The notes beneath the pieces were generated by a model that searched no databases, was not told the DNA's origin, and was given only the letters and a program-made list of their open reading frames with translations. A stretch of 64,000 bases of DNA, taken from positions 12,209,291 through 12,273,290 of the forward strand of contig CAJFCV020000001.1 in the NCBI GenBank assembly GCA_904066235.2, read 5' to 3'. Both the position numbers and the translations under genes were made by a program. Shown piece by piece: positions 38,861 through 48,000 of the stretch; position 1 is the stretch's first letter, and every line of letters starts with the position of its first letter. Origin of the DNA: Bursaphelenchus xylophilus. Taxonomy: Eukaryota; Nematoda; Chromadorea; Rhabditida; Aphelenchoididae.

Positions 38861-41800
38861 AGGGCTGTATTTGTAACCATGGATGAAGACGCACAATCCG
38901 AAGTCGAAGATGATTACCCATTTTACGACAGCGACCCAGAGACCGACGCAGATCCCAACGAAACAGAAGAACACGGAGAACCGACTTGGGACGACTCAAT
39001 GGTTTGTGTCCTTCGAAGCTCTGGAGAAAAGGCCTTGCTATCAACCGTAGAGCTAGTATTGAGAAACCCAGACAACGGCCGACAGTTCCGAACACTAGCC
39101 ATCCTCGACAGTGCTTCTGAAACAACGTACATTACAGAGACCGCCGCCGCATCTTTGAACCTTAAGAAAAACGCGGAAACAGAACACAAATCTCGGACCG
39201 AAACCTTCGGTGGAACACAACACGTCACCAGATCGTCAAAAGTATCCGCTGAGTTTTTACTGTTAAATGGAGACTCTATTCCTTTCGTTGCCAGAACCAC
39301 CCCCTCCATTGTGAACTTAGTCCGCACTGTCTCCGTTAAAGGAAAGCAAAAATTAACCGACAAAAAAAGGCCCCATTTATTAATTGGAGGCGACTTGATC
39401 TGGGCTCTACTTCCAGTAAAAAGAGAAAAAACAAATAATCCAGAGGTCATGAAAATCGAGACGAAAGTCGGGCCGATTCACCTATTCTCCGATGCCTTCC
39501 ACTTGGGCAATAGGCAATTTGAAGACGACGAAATCGCTCCGTTAGTTCTGCAGGACCTCACCCCTAAAGAGCTAGACAAACAAATACAGAAACTTTGGAC
39601 ATTAGAAGGAATTGGAATCACAGAACGTGCCGACTCCCGACAAGAAGATATCGAAGACGTGACAAAACGTTTTTGTACCCAAATCGAAGAAAAAGAAGGC
39701 CAGCTCCATGTCAACTGGTTGTGGAAAAAGGACAAACCTCAAGTTCCAGAAAACAAGAAAATCGCATTTAGCCGTTTATTACAAATGCAGAAACGCGTGT
39801 TAGCAGATGAAAGTCTTCAAAAACTCTTACGGGACTTCATCAACGAACAGCAACACAGAGGATTCATTGAAGAAGTAGACATGAGGTGCCCCCCAGACGG
39901 CCCAGTCTCCTACCTCCCCTTCCAACTAGTCTACACTCCGGGAAAAACCACACCCGTGCGATGTGTTTTTGACGCATCAAGTCATACGAAAAATCAACCT
40001 TCACTCAACGATTGTTTTGAGAAAGGACCTCTCCTACTTCCCGATCTTACAAGTTTATTGATCAACTTTCGATTCGCGGAATTCGCGTGTGTCAGCGACT
40101 TGGAAAAAGCTTTTAACAGTCTAGCACTCAAACCGGATCAACGTGATGTCACACGTTTTATCATTCCTACAGATTGGACAAGCATCAAAGATTCTACCGT
40201 CAAAGTGTTTCGGTTTAAAGTAGTTAACTTTGGAACCATCTGCGCACCTACCATGCTGGCATTAAGCCTTCGATGGTTTCTAGAACATCACAGACTCAAA
40301 TCAGACCCGGACATATTAAAGCGAACCTATGTCGATAACATTCTATCTCAAGCCGCCACTGAAGAGGAATTAGTCGCGAAAGCCAAAGAAGCGAAACAAC
40401 TCCTCAGCACGGTCAGATTTCACCTCCGCGAATTTTACTCAAATTCGGCTGAATTGATGAAGGAGCTAAACCCCACAGAAACTAGAGACTCAACAAAGTT
40501 TCTGGGAAAAAACTGGAACTTTCAACAAGACTTAATCTTGATGACGACGCCAACACTTCAACCCATATCTACAAAACGAAGTCTTTTACAGTTCAGAGGG
40601 AAACACTTTGATCCAGAAGGACTAACATGCCCCTTGACTCTTCCTTTAAACCTCATCTTACAAGCCACATGGTCTATTCCGAACTTAACATGGGATGACC
40701 CATTACCACCCCACATCATGGAAGAGCTAAACAACGTCGTCCCCTTCTGGGAAACTCCCACAACGTTTCGAATTCCACGCAAAATAATTAACTGGAATCA
40801 ACCATATTATCTTCACGCGTTCACCGATGGCTCGAAAGTTGGTATTGGCATCTTGATTTACTTAGCCGCTCTAGCAGAAGACCGCACGTTCGAATTACCT
40901 CAATTGATCATGGGCAAATCTCGAGTAGCACCGAAAAAAGCAAATTTGGATTCCGAACTAACCATTCCAACCACGGAAATTGTGTCCATTTCCAGCGGTG
41001 TCCTCCTGCTACAATTTGTCGAACAACACCTTCCCTTCCCTCCAGAAAAGATCATCCTTTGGAACGATAGTCGTTCTTCTTTGGAATCACTTATCAGAAA
41101 CATGGATCACAAATCAGTTTTCGTAAAAAATCGATTACGTTTGATCCGCGATAAAGGACGAAATTACGAAATTCGGCATGTACCGGGTAAAGAAAACAGC
41201 GCAGACATTCCGTCCCGAGGAATAGTCAACCCCGCCGACTTAGTAGAAAATAAATTCTACTGGCACGGACCCAAATTCTTGCAAAACCCAGAAGATTGGC
41301 CTTCCGAACTCGTTATACCAGCTGGATCTTTCGAGGAGGACCAAACAACAGTGGCCGTCGTCACCCCACCAGAACCTCTGATTGACCCCGAACGGTTCGG
41401 TTCTTGGAGTAAACTTCATTTAACCGCCAGAATAGTCATCAATTTTACACGGAAACTGCAGAAAAAGCCTGCCGCAAACAATGCTGAGGTGGATCGTCTA
41501 CTCTTCCTCCTGGATCAACAACGGAACCCTCCCTCGGAGAAAGAGATCACCGACTTCAGGCTCTTCCAAGACCAACATAACCTCTGGCGTTGCGACATCC
41601 GCCTACAGGAAAGCGACCTACCTCCAGCCGCAAAAACCCCTATATGGCTACCGAATTCGCATCAGACACGTCTAATCATCAGACACTACCATAATCAAAA
41701 GCTTCATGCCGGAGTTGATCTTACCTTATGCCAACTACGGACCAAATATTGGGTAAAAAGAAGCTTTGTGAGGAAAACCATCAAAACTTGTAGTTTTTGT

Positions 41801-44680
41801 AAGCGTCAAAAGTCAAAACCCTTCGAATTTCCCCCTTTCGCACCACTCCCCCAAACACGGTGTACACAAGGGATCCCGTTCGATGCCGTCGGAGTTGACA
41901 CCTGTGGACCCTTCAAGGTGAAAGACCACGAAGATGTTCATGTCCTGATTTTTTCGTGTCTCAAATATCGAGTCCTCCATACAGAAGTTATAGCCAGCTT
42001 GCAAACCACTGATATTATCCACGGTTTTACAAGATTCATTTCACGAAGAGGACCCCCTTCACAAATCTTGAGTGACAATCACCCCTCACTGTGCGCCGCC
42101 AAAGACTTCCTTCAGAAAACCCACCAGACTAATCAAAATTTTTGTTGGAGTTTTATCACACCAAGGTGTCCTTGGGAGGGCGCTTCGTACGAAAGGATTA
42201 TCGCAGAGTTAAAAAGAGCAATGAAAAACTCCGGAACAAAATCCAAATTGGACATTGAAGAGTTCCGAACGTTGATATCCCGATCGGAAGAAGTGGTAAA
42301 TTCCAGACCTCTCACCGCACAATCTGACGACGTTAACGATCTTCGAGCGATAAAACCTTTCGACTTTATCGGTGTCCGATCAGACTACGAAGGAGACAGT
42401 GAAGGAGATGAACCAGAAGAAGAAGAAAGAGACCCAACTTACGTAGAACGAGAAAATCTACAAGAAACTCTACGAAAGAAGAAAAATAGAATAGAGGCAA
42501 GATTAGAAAAGTTCAAGACGTTCTGGATAAAACATTATCTTCAATATCTAGCCGAGAAGAATTCGAAAAAACGGAACAATGGGATAAGAAGAACCCCAAT
42601 TGTAGGAGAATTGACATTAGTCGCGGACCCCACCTTACCAAGACAGCAATGGAAATTAGGAAGGATCCAACACCTAAACGAAGGCCGTGACGGTATCGTG
42701 AGAACTGCCGATGTCTTAGTGGCGGATAACTTGAAGAATTATCCAGCCGAAACCTCCAGAAAAATCATAAAAAGGAACATCACTCAACTCTACAGCCTGG
42801 AAATCACACCAAGCGAAGACACAGATTGGCTGAAAGAGTTACTACCACAACCGGATGTCGAAATACCGGCACCTCGAAGATCACCGAGAACAAAGAAATT
42901 GAATCTGGCCTCAGAACAATTCAACCTCCTGTCAATAAACACCGTGTTAATGGTGTTGTCAATTGTTTTCATGCTAATCTACCCAAGCGAGGGCTACAAT
43001 TTCTGCCCCATGGATACAAGGCCAGTTTACTGGCGACCGACACCAATGCGCGCATGTTCGGTTCCTTATATGGAAAATCTTACCCCAACAACCGTGGTGG
43101 TGTATCAAGCGAATCACGTAGAATACAAGACAAAGGCATATATTTGCTCAGCTGAACTCCACAAAATAACTTCGTGGACTGACATCTATGGGTTTGAAAG
43201 AAGTGAAGAAGAGATAATTGAGAAATCGGAATTAAGTGCCGAAGAATGCTGGAGAATGAAGGAAACCCGAAAATGTATATACGGTTCACTATCTATGCAT
43301 GGAGAAGATCTGAAGACCAACACAAGACCAGAGCTCTCTGATATCCCAAATAGGTTTATGAGTCTCCTCAACAGGAGAGACGAAGAATTTGGAGTTTGTA
43401 AAGTACTGTCGACACTAGTTCTCGCTCATTTCGGATCGACAGAAGCAGTATGCCCAAGAATAGACCTAACCAACTGTAAATATGAAGACAACCAATGCCG
43501 AACCAAAGACGATCGGATGGTGGTATGGATTCACAACACAACACAAAACTGTCCATACATAAAAGCATCAACTGTTAAGGGAGTTAAAAACAACCAGACG
43601 TTCATATCTGAAGAAGAGGAACTGATGCTGACCTTTTCAAATAAGAGAACAGTGTCGTGCCAAGATAAGCTCTGGATATCGGATCAAGGAGTCCCGTTCC
43701 AATTTGAGAAGAATACGTCACCCAAGAAAAGAGATTTGACAACAGCAGAAAAACAGTTCGCGAGTCACGTCAACCTAGTAGATCTCCAGAACACAACAAG
43801 GATCCTATGTGACGAAATCAACCAACAAGGCCAGATATTGAATCAATTAATAGCGAGCAAACCAGCCGAATTCGCCCAAAGACTTCTCAACCGAACAGAC
43901 GTAAAAGTACAATCAGTAGGGCACGGCATCGTGAGTATTACCTTTTGCACCACAGTGCCGGATGAAAAAGTACACTTCCAACAAGAAGAGACCAGAGAAT
44001 TTAGAATAAAAGTCAACGTAGATGGAAAAGGGATAATGTTCTTGGACCCAGTTACGGAGGAATTACATTTGAATCCGTCAGGCCTTTTCACAGATACGGA
44101 ACGAGTTGTCCGACATAACGGCAAATACTTCAGATCAACACAAGGATATCTCCAACCGATTAACGTTGTAACAGACGAACGAGAAGAAGTGCAAGTTCTC
44201 ACCAAAGAATTCGTCTTCAAGAAGGGCCATTCCCTCACCACCCCGTGGCTGGACGAAATGTTGGTAAAAGAATACTTGAAATCACACAACGACCTCATCG
44301 AGTCCTTTTCTAAGCCAATCGTCAGGAGATCATCAAAGACGTGGAGAGAAGAAATCACAGAAATCATCGTCTCTCCAATTCTGCCTTACTTACGGTTGTG
44401 GTGGTCAATCTGTGCGGGACTAGTCTCGCTATACACAGTTACGTCGATCCTAAACAACTTCACCGCAGAAAAGAAGATCCAACTCAAGATGCCAAGGAGG
44501 AATGCCAGGAAGAAAAATCCTCTCCGACGAAAGAGGAAAAACAACCGGAGGTCATCCCAAAGGCCCAATGAAGAAACCCCGCTTGGAATAGTCTTCCAAA
44601 GGGCAGAACTGCCGAGGAGATCTGTCAAAATAAGGCAACTTCTCGCGCGCGGAGTGTCGCGACCACCGCGAAAAGCCTAA
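37511..44680 (+). CDS. BEL/Pao Gag-Pol-Env-like polyprotein (2,389 aa)
   Basis: A single frame with no stop or frameshift. Order by residue: N-terminal Gag region 1-175; DUF1759-like Gag 178-345; zinc knuckles 384-445; acidic linker 456-495; aspartic protease about 510-640 (DSAS at 533-536, LLIGGD at 623-628); reverse transcriptase about 790-1010 (SDLEKAF with D863, YVDN at 940-943); RNase H about 1100-1240 (D1106, E1156, D1186, D1232); integrase about 1380-1620 (H1394, H1399, C1427, C1430; D1463, D1522, E1561); DUF5641-like tail 1697-1765; env-like region from about 1798. The start is the first ATG after a long ATG-free leader and has a good context (A at -3, G at +4). The last eight or so codons and the stop lie inside the 3' LTR. 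The element's own protease presumably cleaves the Gag-Pol part. How Gag is made in excess over Pol in a one-frame design is not evident. Confidence 0.96.
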   Translation: METKPSKKGYISRSMHLRPILTQLSEKVTKIFTESATLTCYTEYTEKEPEENLLLAQNTASKLREAIETGESLRASLDKYYNQYVELMNSLGPEEYGQEEVHYQSLLNTHYIPTTLVNTQEELSRLKSEYDLNIGLIEMLKRKMSVNVAIESSNVSRSHSPASFTNQTRRPQPLKLGPVEKITFSGNVLDYPAFREAMKVIDASDNSTYAKFLYLKQSTKGIAFDAIKSLTLTESNYQLAKDLLEKHFGSDDLLVDSLLKSLQNLPAPTRTAGSLQRYYFELESILQQLQNQEVHTDDGILRNMITQKLPDQILERIIRRRHKIKEENKVWNTDALMKELKRIIEEMLDLERLQGKSKQVPSKVMVAINPSKSKEQGEKIARPCVFCQHLDHYSKDCPMADTVAKRKDSLRKSRRCFKCLQKWESGHKCSKTCYYCKKEHNTLLCSQPKPRAVFVTMDEDAQSEVEDDYPFYDSDPETDADPNETEEHGEPTWDDSMVCVLRSSGEKALLSTVELVLRNPDNGRQFRTLAILDSASETTYITETAAASLNLKKNAETEHKSRTETFGGTQHVTRSSKVSAEFLLLNGDSIPFVARTTPSIVNLVRTVSVKGKQKLTDKKRPHLLIGGDLIWALLPVKREKTNNPEVMKIETKVGPIHLFSDAFHLGNRQFEDDEIAPLVLQDLTPKELDKQIQKLWTLEGIGITERADSRQEDIEDVTKRFCTQIEEKEGQLHVNWLWKKDKPQVPENKKIAFSRLLQMQKRVLADESLQKLLRDFINEQQHRGFIEEVDMRCPPDGPVSYLPFQLVYTPGKTTPVRCVFDASSHTKNQPSLNDCFEKGPLLLPDLTSLLINFRFAEFACVSDLEKAFNSLALKPDQRDVTRFIIPTDWTSIKDSTVKVFRFKVVNFGTICAPTMLALSLRWFLEHHRLKSDPDILKRTYVDNILSQAATEEELVAKAKEAKQLLSTVRFHLREFYSNSAELMKELNPTETRDSTKFLGKNWNFQQDLILMTTPTLQPISTKRSLLQFRGKHFDPEGLTCPLTLPLNLILQATWSIPNLTWDDPLPPHIMEELNNVVPFWETPTTFRIPRKIINWNQPYYLHAFTDGSKVGIGILIYLAALAEDRTFELPQLIMGKSRVAPKKANLDSELTIPTTEIVSISSGVLLLQFVEQHLPFPPEKIILWNDSRSSLESLIRNMDHKSVFVKNRLRLIRDKGRNYEIRHVPGKENSADIPSRGIVNPADLVENKFYWHGPKFLQNPEDWPSELVIPAGSFEEDQTTVAVVTPPEPLIDPERFGSWSKLHLTARIVINFTRKLQKKPAANNAEVDRLLFLLDQQRNPPSEKEITDFRLFQDQHNLWRCDIRLQESDLPPAAKTPIWLPNSHQTRLIIRHYHNQKLHAGVDLTLCQLRTKYWVKRSFVRKTIKTCSFCKRQKSKPFEFPPFAPLPQTRCTQGIPFDAVGVDTCGPFKVKDHEDVHVLIFSCLKYRVLHTEVIASLQTTDIIHGFTRFISRRGPPSQILSDNHPSLCAAKDFLQKTHQTNQNFCWSFITPRCPWEGASYERIIAELKRAMKNSGTKSKLDIEEFRTLISRSEEVVNSRPLTAQSDDVNDLRAIKPFDFIGVRSDYEGDSEGDEPEEEERDPTYVERENLQETLRKKKNRIEARLEKFKTFWIKHYLQYLAEKNSKKRNNGIRRTPIVGELTLVADPTLPRQQWKLGRIQHLNEGRDGIVRTADVLVADNLKNYPAETSRKIIKRNITQLYSLEITPSEDTDWLKELLPQPDVEIPAPRRSPRTKKLNLASEQFNLLSINTVLMVLSIVFMLIYPSEGYNFCPMDTRPVYWRPTPMRACSVPYMENLTPTTVVVYQANHVEYKTKAYICSAELHKITSWTDIYGFERSEEEIIEKSELSAEECWRMKETRKCIYGSLSMHGEDLKTNTRPELSDIPNRFMSLLNRRDEEFGVCKVLSTLVLAHFGSTEAVCPRIDLTNCKYEDNQCRTKDDRMVVWIHNTTQNCPYIKASTVKGVKNNQTFISEEEELMLTFSNKRTVSCQDKLWISDQGVPFQFEKNTSPKKRDLTTAEKQFASHVNLVDLQNTTRILCDEINQQGQILNQLIASKPAEFAQRLLNRTDVKVQSVGHGIVSITFCTTVPDEKVHFQQEETREFRIKVNVDGKGIMFLDPVTEELHLNPSGLFTDTERVVRHNGKYFRSTQGYLQPINVVTDEREEVQVLTKEFVFKKGHSLTTPWLDEMLVKEYLKSHNDLIESFSKPIVRRSSKTWREEITEIIVSPILPYLRLWWSICAGLVSLYTVTSILNNFTAEKKIQLKMPRRNARKKNPLRRKRKNNRRSSQRPNEETPLGIVFQRAELPRRSVKIRQLLARGVSRPPRKA
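39038..39430 (+). other. Aspartic protease domain (BEL/Pao type)
   Basis: Residues about 510-640. The active-site motif is ILDSASETTYI with D533, in the DSAS rather than DTG/DSG form; alanine at this place is also known in other BEL/Pao proteases. HLLIGGDLIW at 622-631 matches the later conserved loop of the family. A retropepsin-like dimer would process the polyprotein. Confidence 0.85.
39878..40540 (+). other. Reverse transcriptase domain
   Basis: Residues about 790-1010. Family landmarks are YLPFQLVYTPG, RCVFDAS (818-823 region), SLND at 831-834, VSDLEKAF with motif A aspartate D863, and NFGTICAP around 906-913. Motif C reads YVDN at 940-943, so the usual second aspartate is asparagine (N943). 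All other landmarks look intact and the frame is open, so this may be a lineage feature and not an inactivating change. Confidence 0.92.
40808..41230 (+). other. RNase H domain
   Basis: Residues about 1100-1240. The four expected acidic positions are present: D1106 in FTDGS, E1156 in TTEIVS, D1186 in WNDS and D1232 in ADIPSRG. HVPGKENSADIPSRG is the usual C-terminal signature in BEL/Pao and gypsy elements. It would degrade the RNA strand during minus-strand synthesis. Confidence 0.92.
41648..42805 (+). other. Integrase with zinc-binding domain, catalytic core and DUF5641-like tail
   Basis: Residues about 1380-1765. The HHCC finger is H1394, H1399, C1427 and C1430. The catalytic triad is D1463 (GVDTCGPF), D1522 (LSDNHPS) and E1561 (GASYERII), with 38 residues between the last two, close to DD35E spacing. 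After an acidic insert (about 1625-1640), VGELTLVADPTLP and WKLGRI at about 1698-1719 match the DUF5641 domain found after BEL/Pao integrases. Confidence 0.9.
42902..44677 (+). other. Envelope-like membrane glycoprotein segment, in frame with Pol
   Basis: Residues about 1798-2389. A hydrophobic segment at about 1811-1824, ending PSEGYN, looks like an internal signal peptide or signal anchor. The presumed ectodomain (about 1829-2280) has thirteen cysteines and six N-glycosylation sequons (N1856, N2009, N2028, N2068, N2094, N2127). A dibasic PKKR at 2071-2074 precedes a possibly helical stretch (about 2078-2125). A second hydrophobic segment at about 2296-2314 is a likely transmembrane helix, followed by a strongly basic tail. 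This is the layout of a class I or other viral membrane glycoprotein, but I cannot assign the source family (phlebovirus-like, chuvirus/gB-like or another). There is no break in it. Confidence 0.7.
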
Positions 44681-45000
44681 AGACGCCTGCTGTAAAGTGC
44701 GTCAAAAATTTCTTTTCCCAAAAAATTTCTTTCCAATAGATTTAAAAATTAGATAGGCCAAATTTCGGGATAGGGCCGTCTCGATTTCTTTATATAAATT
44801 TTTGATCTTTATTTTTATATATTCTATATATTTAATTGTCGATTTCATTATATATCGGGAATATTTTTTGTTTTGGTTTATTAACCCAAGTTTGAGGTTT
44901 TGAATAAAGTTTGGTCAACAATCGAGTTACCAACATCTTAAATTATTGTACAACGGAGTACAATAATTATCATTGTCGAGCGCACGGAGTCGCGGCGACA
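44655..45000 (+). repeat. 3' LTR
   Basis: 346 bp, apparently identical to the 5' LTR. The polyprotein ORF enters it and stops at 44678-44680. The bases just before it (cgcgcgcggag) contain no long purine run, so no ordinary polypurine tract is visible at the expected plus-strand priming site. Confidence 0.97.
44903..44908 (+). terminator. Polyadenylation signal AATAAA in the 3' LTR
   Basis: AATAAA lies 92 bp before the LTR end, followed by a T/G-containing stretch. The same hexamer is at 36487-36492 in the 5' LTR. It is the best candidate for 3' end formation of the element's RNA. Confidence 0.55.
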
Positions 45001-45003
45001 GAC
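45001..45003. repeat. Target site duplication, right copy (gac)
   Basis: Matches gac at 36236-36238. The satellite resumes with gacaagacgtacacc, the module expected at this place from higher-order copy 1. Confidence 0.65.
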
Positions 45004-48000
45004 AAGACGTACACCATTCGAAAGCTAATCGCCTGAGATTTTAGCATGGCAAGTTTCAGCATTTTTGGAATCAAACTGCGCCCACACTGGGCGAAACACT
45101 CTGATATTATACTAGACACCGGTTTTGAAAAAAGGTGAATTAGTGATGACGGAGTGAATTGACAAGACATACACCATTCGAAAGCTAATCGCCTGAGATT
45201 TTAGCATGGCAAGTTTCAGCATTTTTGGAATCAAACTACGCCCACACTGGGCGAAACACTCTGATATTATACTAGACACCGGTTTTGAAAAAAGGTGAAT
45301 TAGTGATGACGGAGTGAATTGACAAGACATACACCATTCGAAAGCTAATCGCCTGAGATTTTAGCATGGCAAGTTTCAGCATTTTTGGAATCAAACTACG
45401 CCCACACTGGGCGAAACACTCTGATATTATACTAGACACCGGTTTTGAAAAAAGGTGAATTAGTGATGACGGAGTGAATTGACAAGACACACACCATTCG
45501 AAAGGTAACCTCCTAAGATTTTAGCATGGCAAGTCTCAGCTTTTTTGGAATCAAACTACGCCCACACTGGGCGAAAAACTCTGATATTATACTAGACACC
45601 GGTTTTGAAAAAAGGTGAATTAGTGATGACGGAGTGAATTGACAAGACACACACCATTCGAAAGGTAACCTCCTAAGATTTTAGCATGGCAAGTTTCAGC
45701 ATTTTTGGAATCAAACTACGCCCACACTGGGCGAAACACTCTGATATTATACTAGACACCGGTTTTGAAAAAAGGTGAATTAGTGATGACGGAGTGAATT
45801 GACAAGACATACACCATTCGAAAGCTAATCGCCTGAGATTTTAGCATGGCAAGTTTCAGCATTTTTGGAATCAAACTGCGCCCACACTGGGCGAAACACT
45901 CTGATATTATACTAGACACCGGTTTTGAAAAAAGGTGAATTAGTGATGACGGAGTGAATTGACAAGACATACACCATTCGAAAGCTAATCGCCTGAGATT
46001 TTAGCATGGCAAGTTTCAGCATTTTTGGAATCAAACTACGCCCACACTGGGCGAAACACTCTGATATTATACTAGACACCGGTTTTGAAAAAAGGTGAAT
46101 TAGTGATGACGGAGTGAATTGACAAGACATACACCATTCGAAAGCTAATCGCCTGAGATTTTAGCATGGCAAGTTTCAGCATTTTTGGAATCAAACTACG
46201 CCCACACTGGGCGAAACACTCTGATATTATACTAGACACCGGTTTTGAAAAAAGGTGAATTAGTGATGACGGAGTGAATTGACAAGACATACACCATTCG
46301 AAAGCTAATCGCCTGGGATTTTAGCATGGCAAGTTTCAGCATTTTTGGAATCAAACTACGCCCACACTGGGCGAAACACTCTGATATTATACTAGACACC
46401 GGTTTTGAAAAAAGGTGAATTAGTGATGACGGAGTGAATTGACAAGACGTACACCATTCGAAAGCTAATCGCCTGAGATTTTAGCATGGCAAGTTTCAGC
46501 ATTTTTGGAATCAAACTACGCCCACACTGGGCGAAACACTCTGATATTATACTAGACACGGGTTTTGAAAAAAGGTGAATTAGTGATGACGGAGTGAATT
46601 GACAAGACATACACCATTCGAAAGCTAATCGCCTGAGATTTTAGCATGGCAAGTTTAGCATTTTTGGAATCAAACTACGCCCACACTGGGCGAAACACTC
46701 TGATATTATACTAGACACCGGTTTTGAAAAAAGGTGAATTAGTGATGACGGAGTGAATTGACAAGACATACACCATTCGAAAGGTAACCTCCTAAGATTT
46801 TAGCATGGCAAGTTTCAGCATTTTTGGAATCAAACTACGCCCACACTGGGCGAAACACTCTGATATTATACTAGACACCGGTTTTGAAAAAAGGTGAATT
46901 AGTGATGACGGAGTGAATTGACAAGACATACACCATTCGAAAGCAAATCGCCTGAGATTTTAGCATGGCAAGTTTCAGCATTTTTGGAATCAAACTACGC
47001 CCACACTGGGCGAAACACTCTGATATTATACTAGACACCGGTTTTGAAAAAAGGTGAATTAGTGATGACGGAGTGAATTGACAAGACATACACCGTTCGA
47101 AAGCTAATCGCCTGAGATTTTAGCGTGGCAAGTCTCAGCTTTTTTGGAATCAAACTACGCCCACACTGGGCGAAAAACTCTGATATTATACTAGACATCA
47201 GTTTGAAAAAAAGTGAATTAGTCATGACGGAGTGAATTGACAAGACATACACCATTCGAAAGGTGACCTTCTAAGATTTTAGCATGGCAAGCCTCAGCTT
47301 TTTTGGAGTCAAACTACGCCCACACTGGGCGAAAAACTCTGATATTATACTAGACATCAGTTTGAAAAAAAGTGAATTAGTGATGACGGAGTGAATTGAC
47401 AAGACATACACCATTCGAAAGGTGACCTCCTAAGATTTTAGCATGGCAAGTCTCAGCTTTTTTGGAATCAAACTACGCCCACACTGGGCGAAAAACTCTG
47501 ATATTATACTAGACACCGGTTTTGAAAAAAGGTGAATTAGTGATGACGGAGTGAATTGACAAGACATACACCATTCGAAAGGTGACCTCCTAAGATTTTA
47601 GCATGGCAAGTCTCAGCTTTTTTGGAATCAAACTACGCCCACACTGGGCGAAAAACTCTGATATTATACTAGACATCAGTTTGAAAAAAAGTGAATTAGT
47701 GATGACGGAGTGAATTGACAAGACATACACCATTCGAAAGGTGACCTCCTAAGATTTTAGCATGGCAAAGTCTCAGCTTTTTTGGAATCAAACTACGCCC
47801 ACACTGGGCGAAAAACTCTGATATTATACTAGACATCAGTTTGAAAAAAAGTGGATTAGTGATGACGGAGTGAATTGACAAGACATACACCATTCGAAAG
47901 GTGACCTCCTAAGATTTTAGCATGGCAAGCCTCAGCTTTTTTGGAATCAAACTACGCCCACACTGGGCGAAAAACTCTGATATTATACTAGACATCAGTT

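Larger units (their letters stand above)
36239..45000 (+). mobile_element. Full-length BEL/Pao LTR retrotransposon with env-like region
   Basis: An 8,762 bp element with direct LTRs of 346 bp, a primer binding site, a 926 bp leader and one open reading frame. The frame has the BEL/Pao order gag, protease, reverse transcriptase, RNase H, integrase, followed by an envelope-like membrane segment. The superfamily call rests on the RT context (FDAS, SLND, DLEKAF), the DSAS protease motif, the CCHC knuckles and the integrase tail. It sits in the middle of satellite DNA. Identical LTRs and an unbroken frame indicate a very young, possibly still mobile copy. Replication would be by reverse transcription in Gag particles. 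Whether it also makes enveloped particles cannot be read from the sequence. Confidence 0.97.

Noticed and set aside
38923..44628. Frames of 60-175 codons overlapping the polyprotein, for example 38923-39450 and 43843-44367 on the minus strand and 42826-43155 on the plus strand
   Set aside because: They lie within or opposite a well-supported coding sequence and show no family motif, so they are shadows.
36239..45000. Gypsy/Ty3 or endogenous retrovirus instead of BEL/Pao
   Set aside because: The tRNA-Pro-like primer site and env-like region suggested a retrovirus. However, the DUF1759-like Gag, DSAS protease, FDAS/SLND/DLEKAF RT context and DUF5641-like integrase tail fit BEL/Pao.
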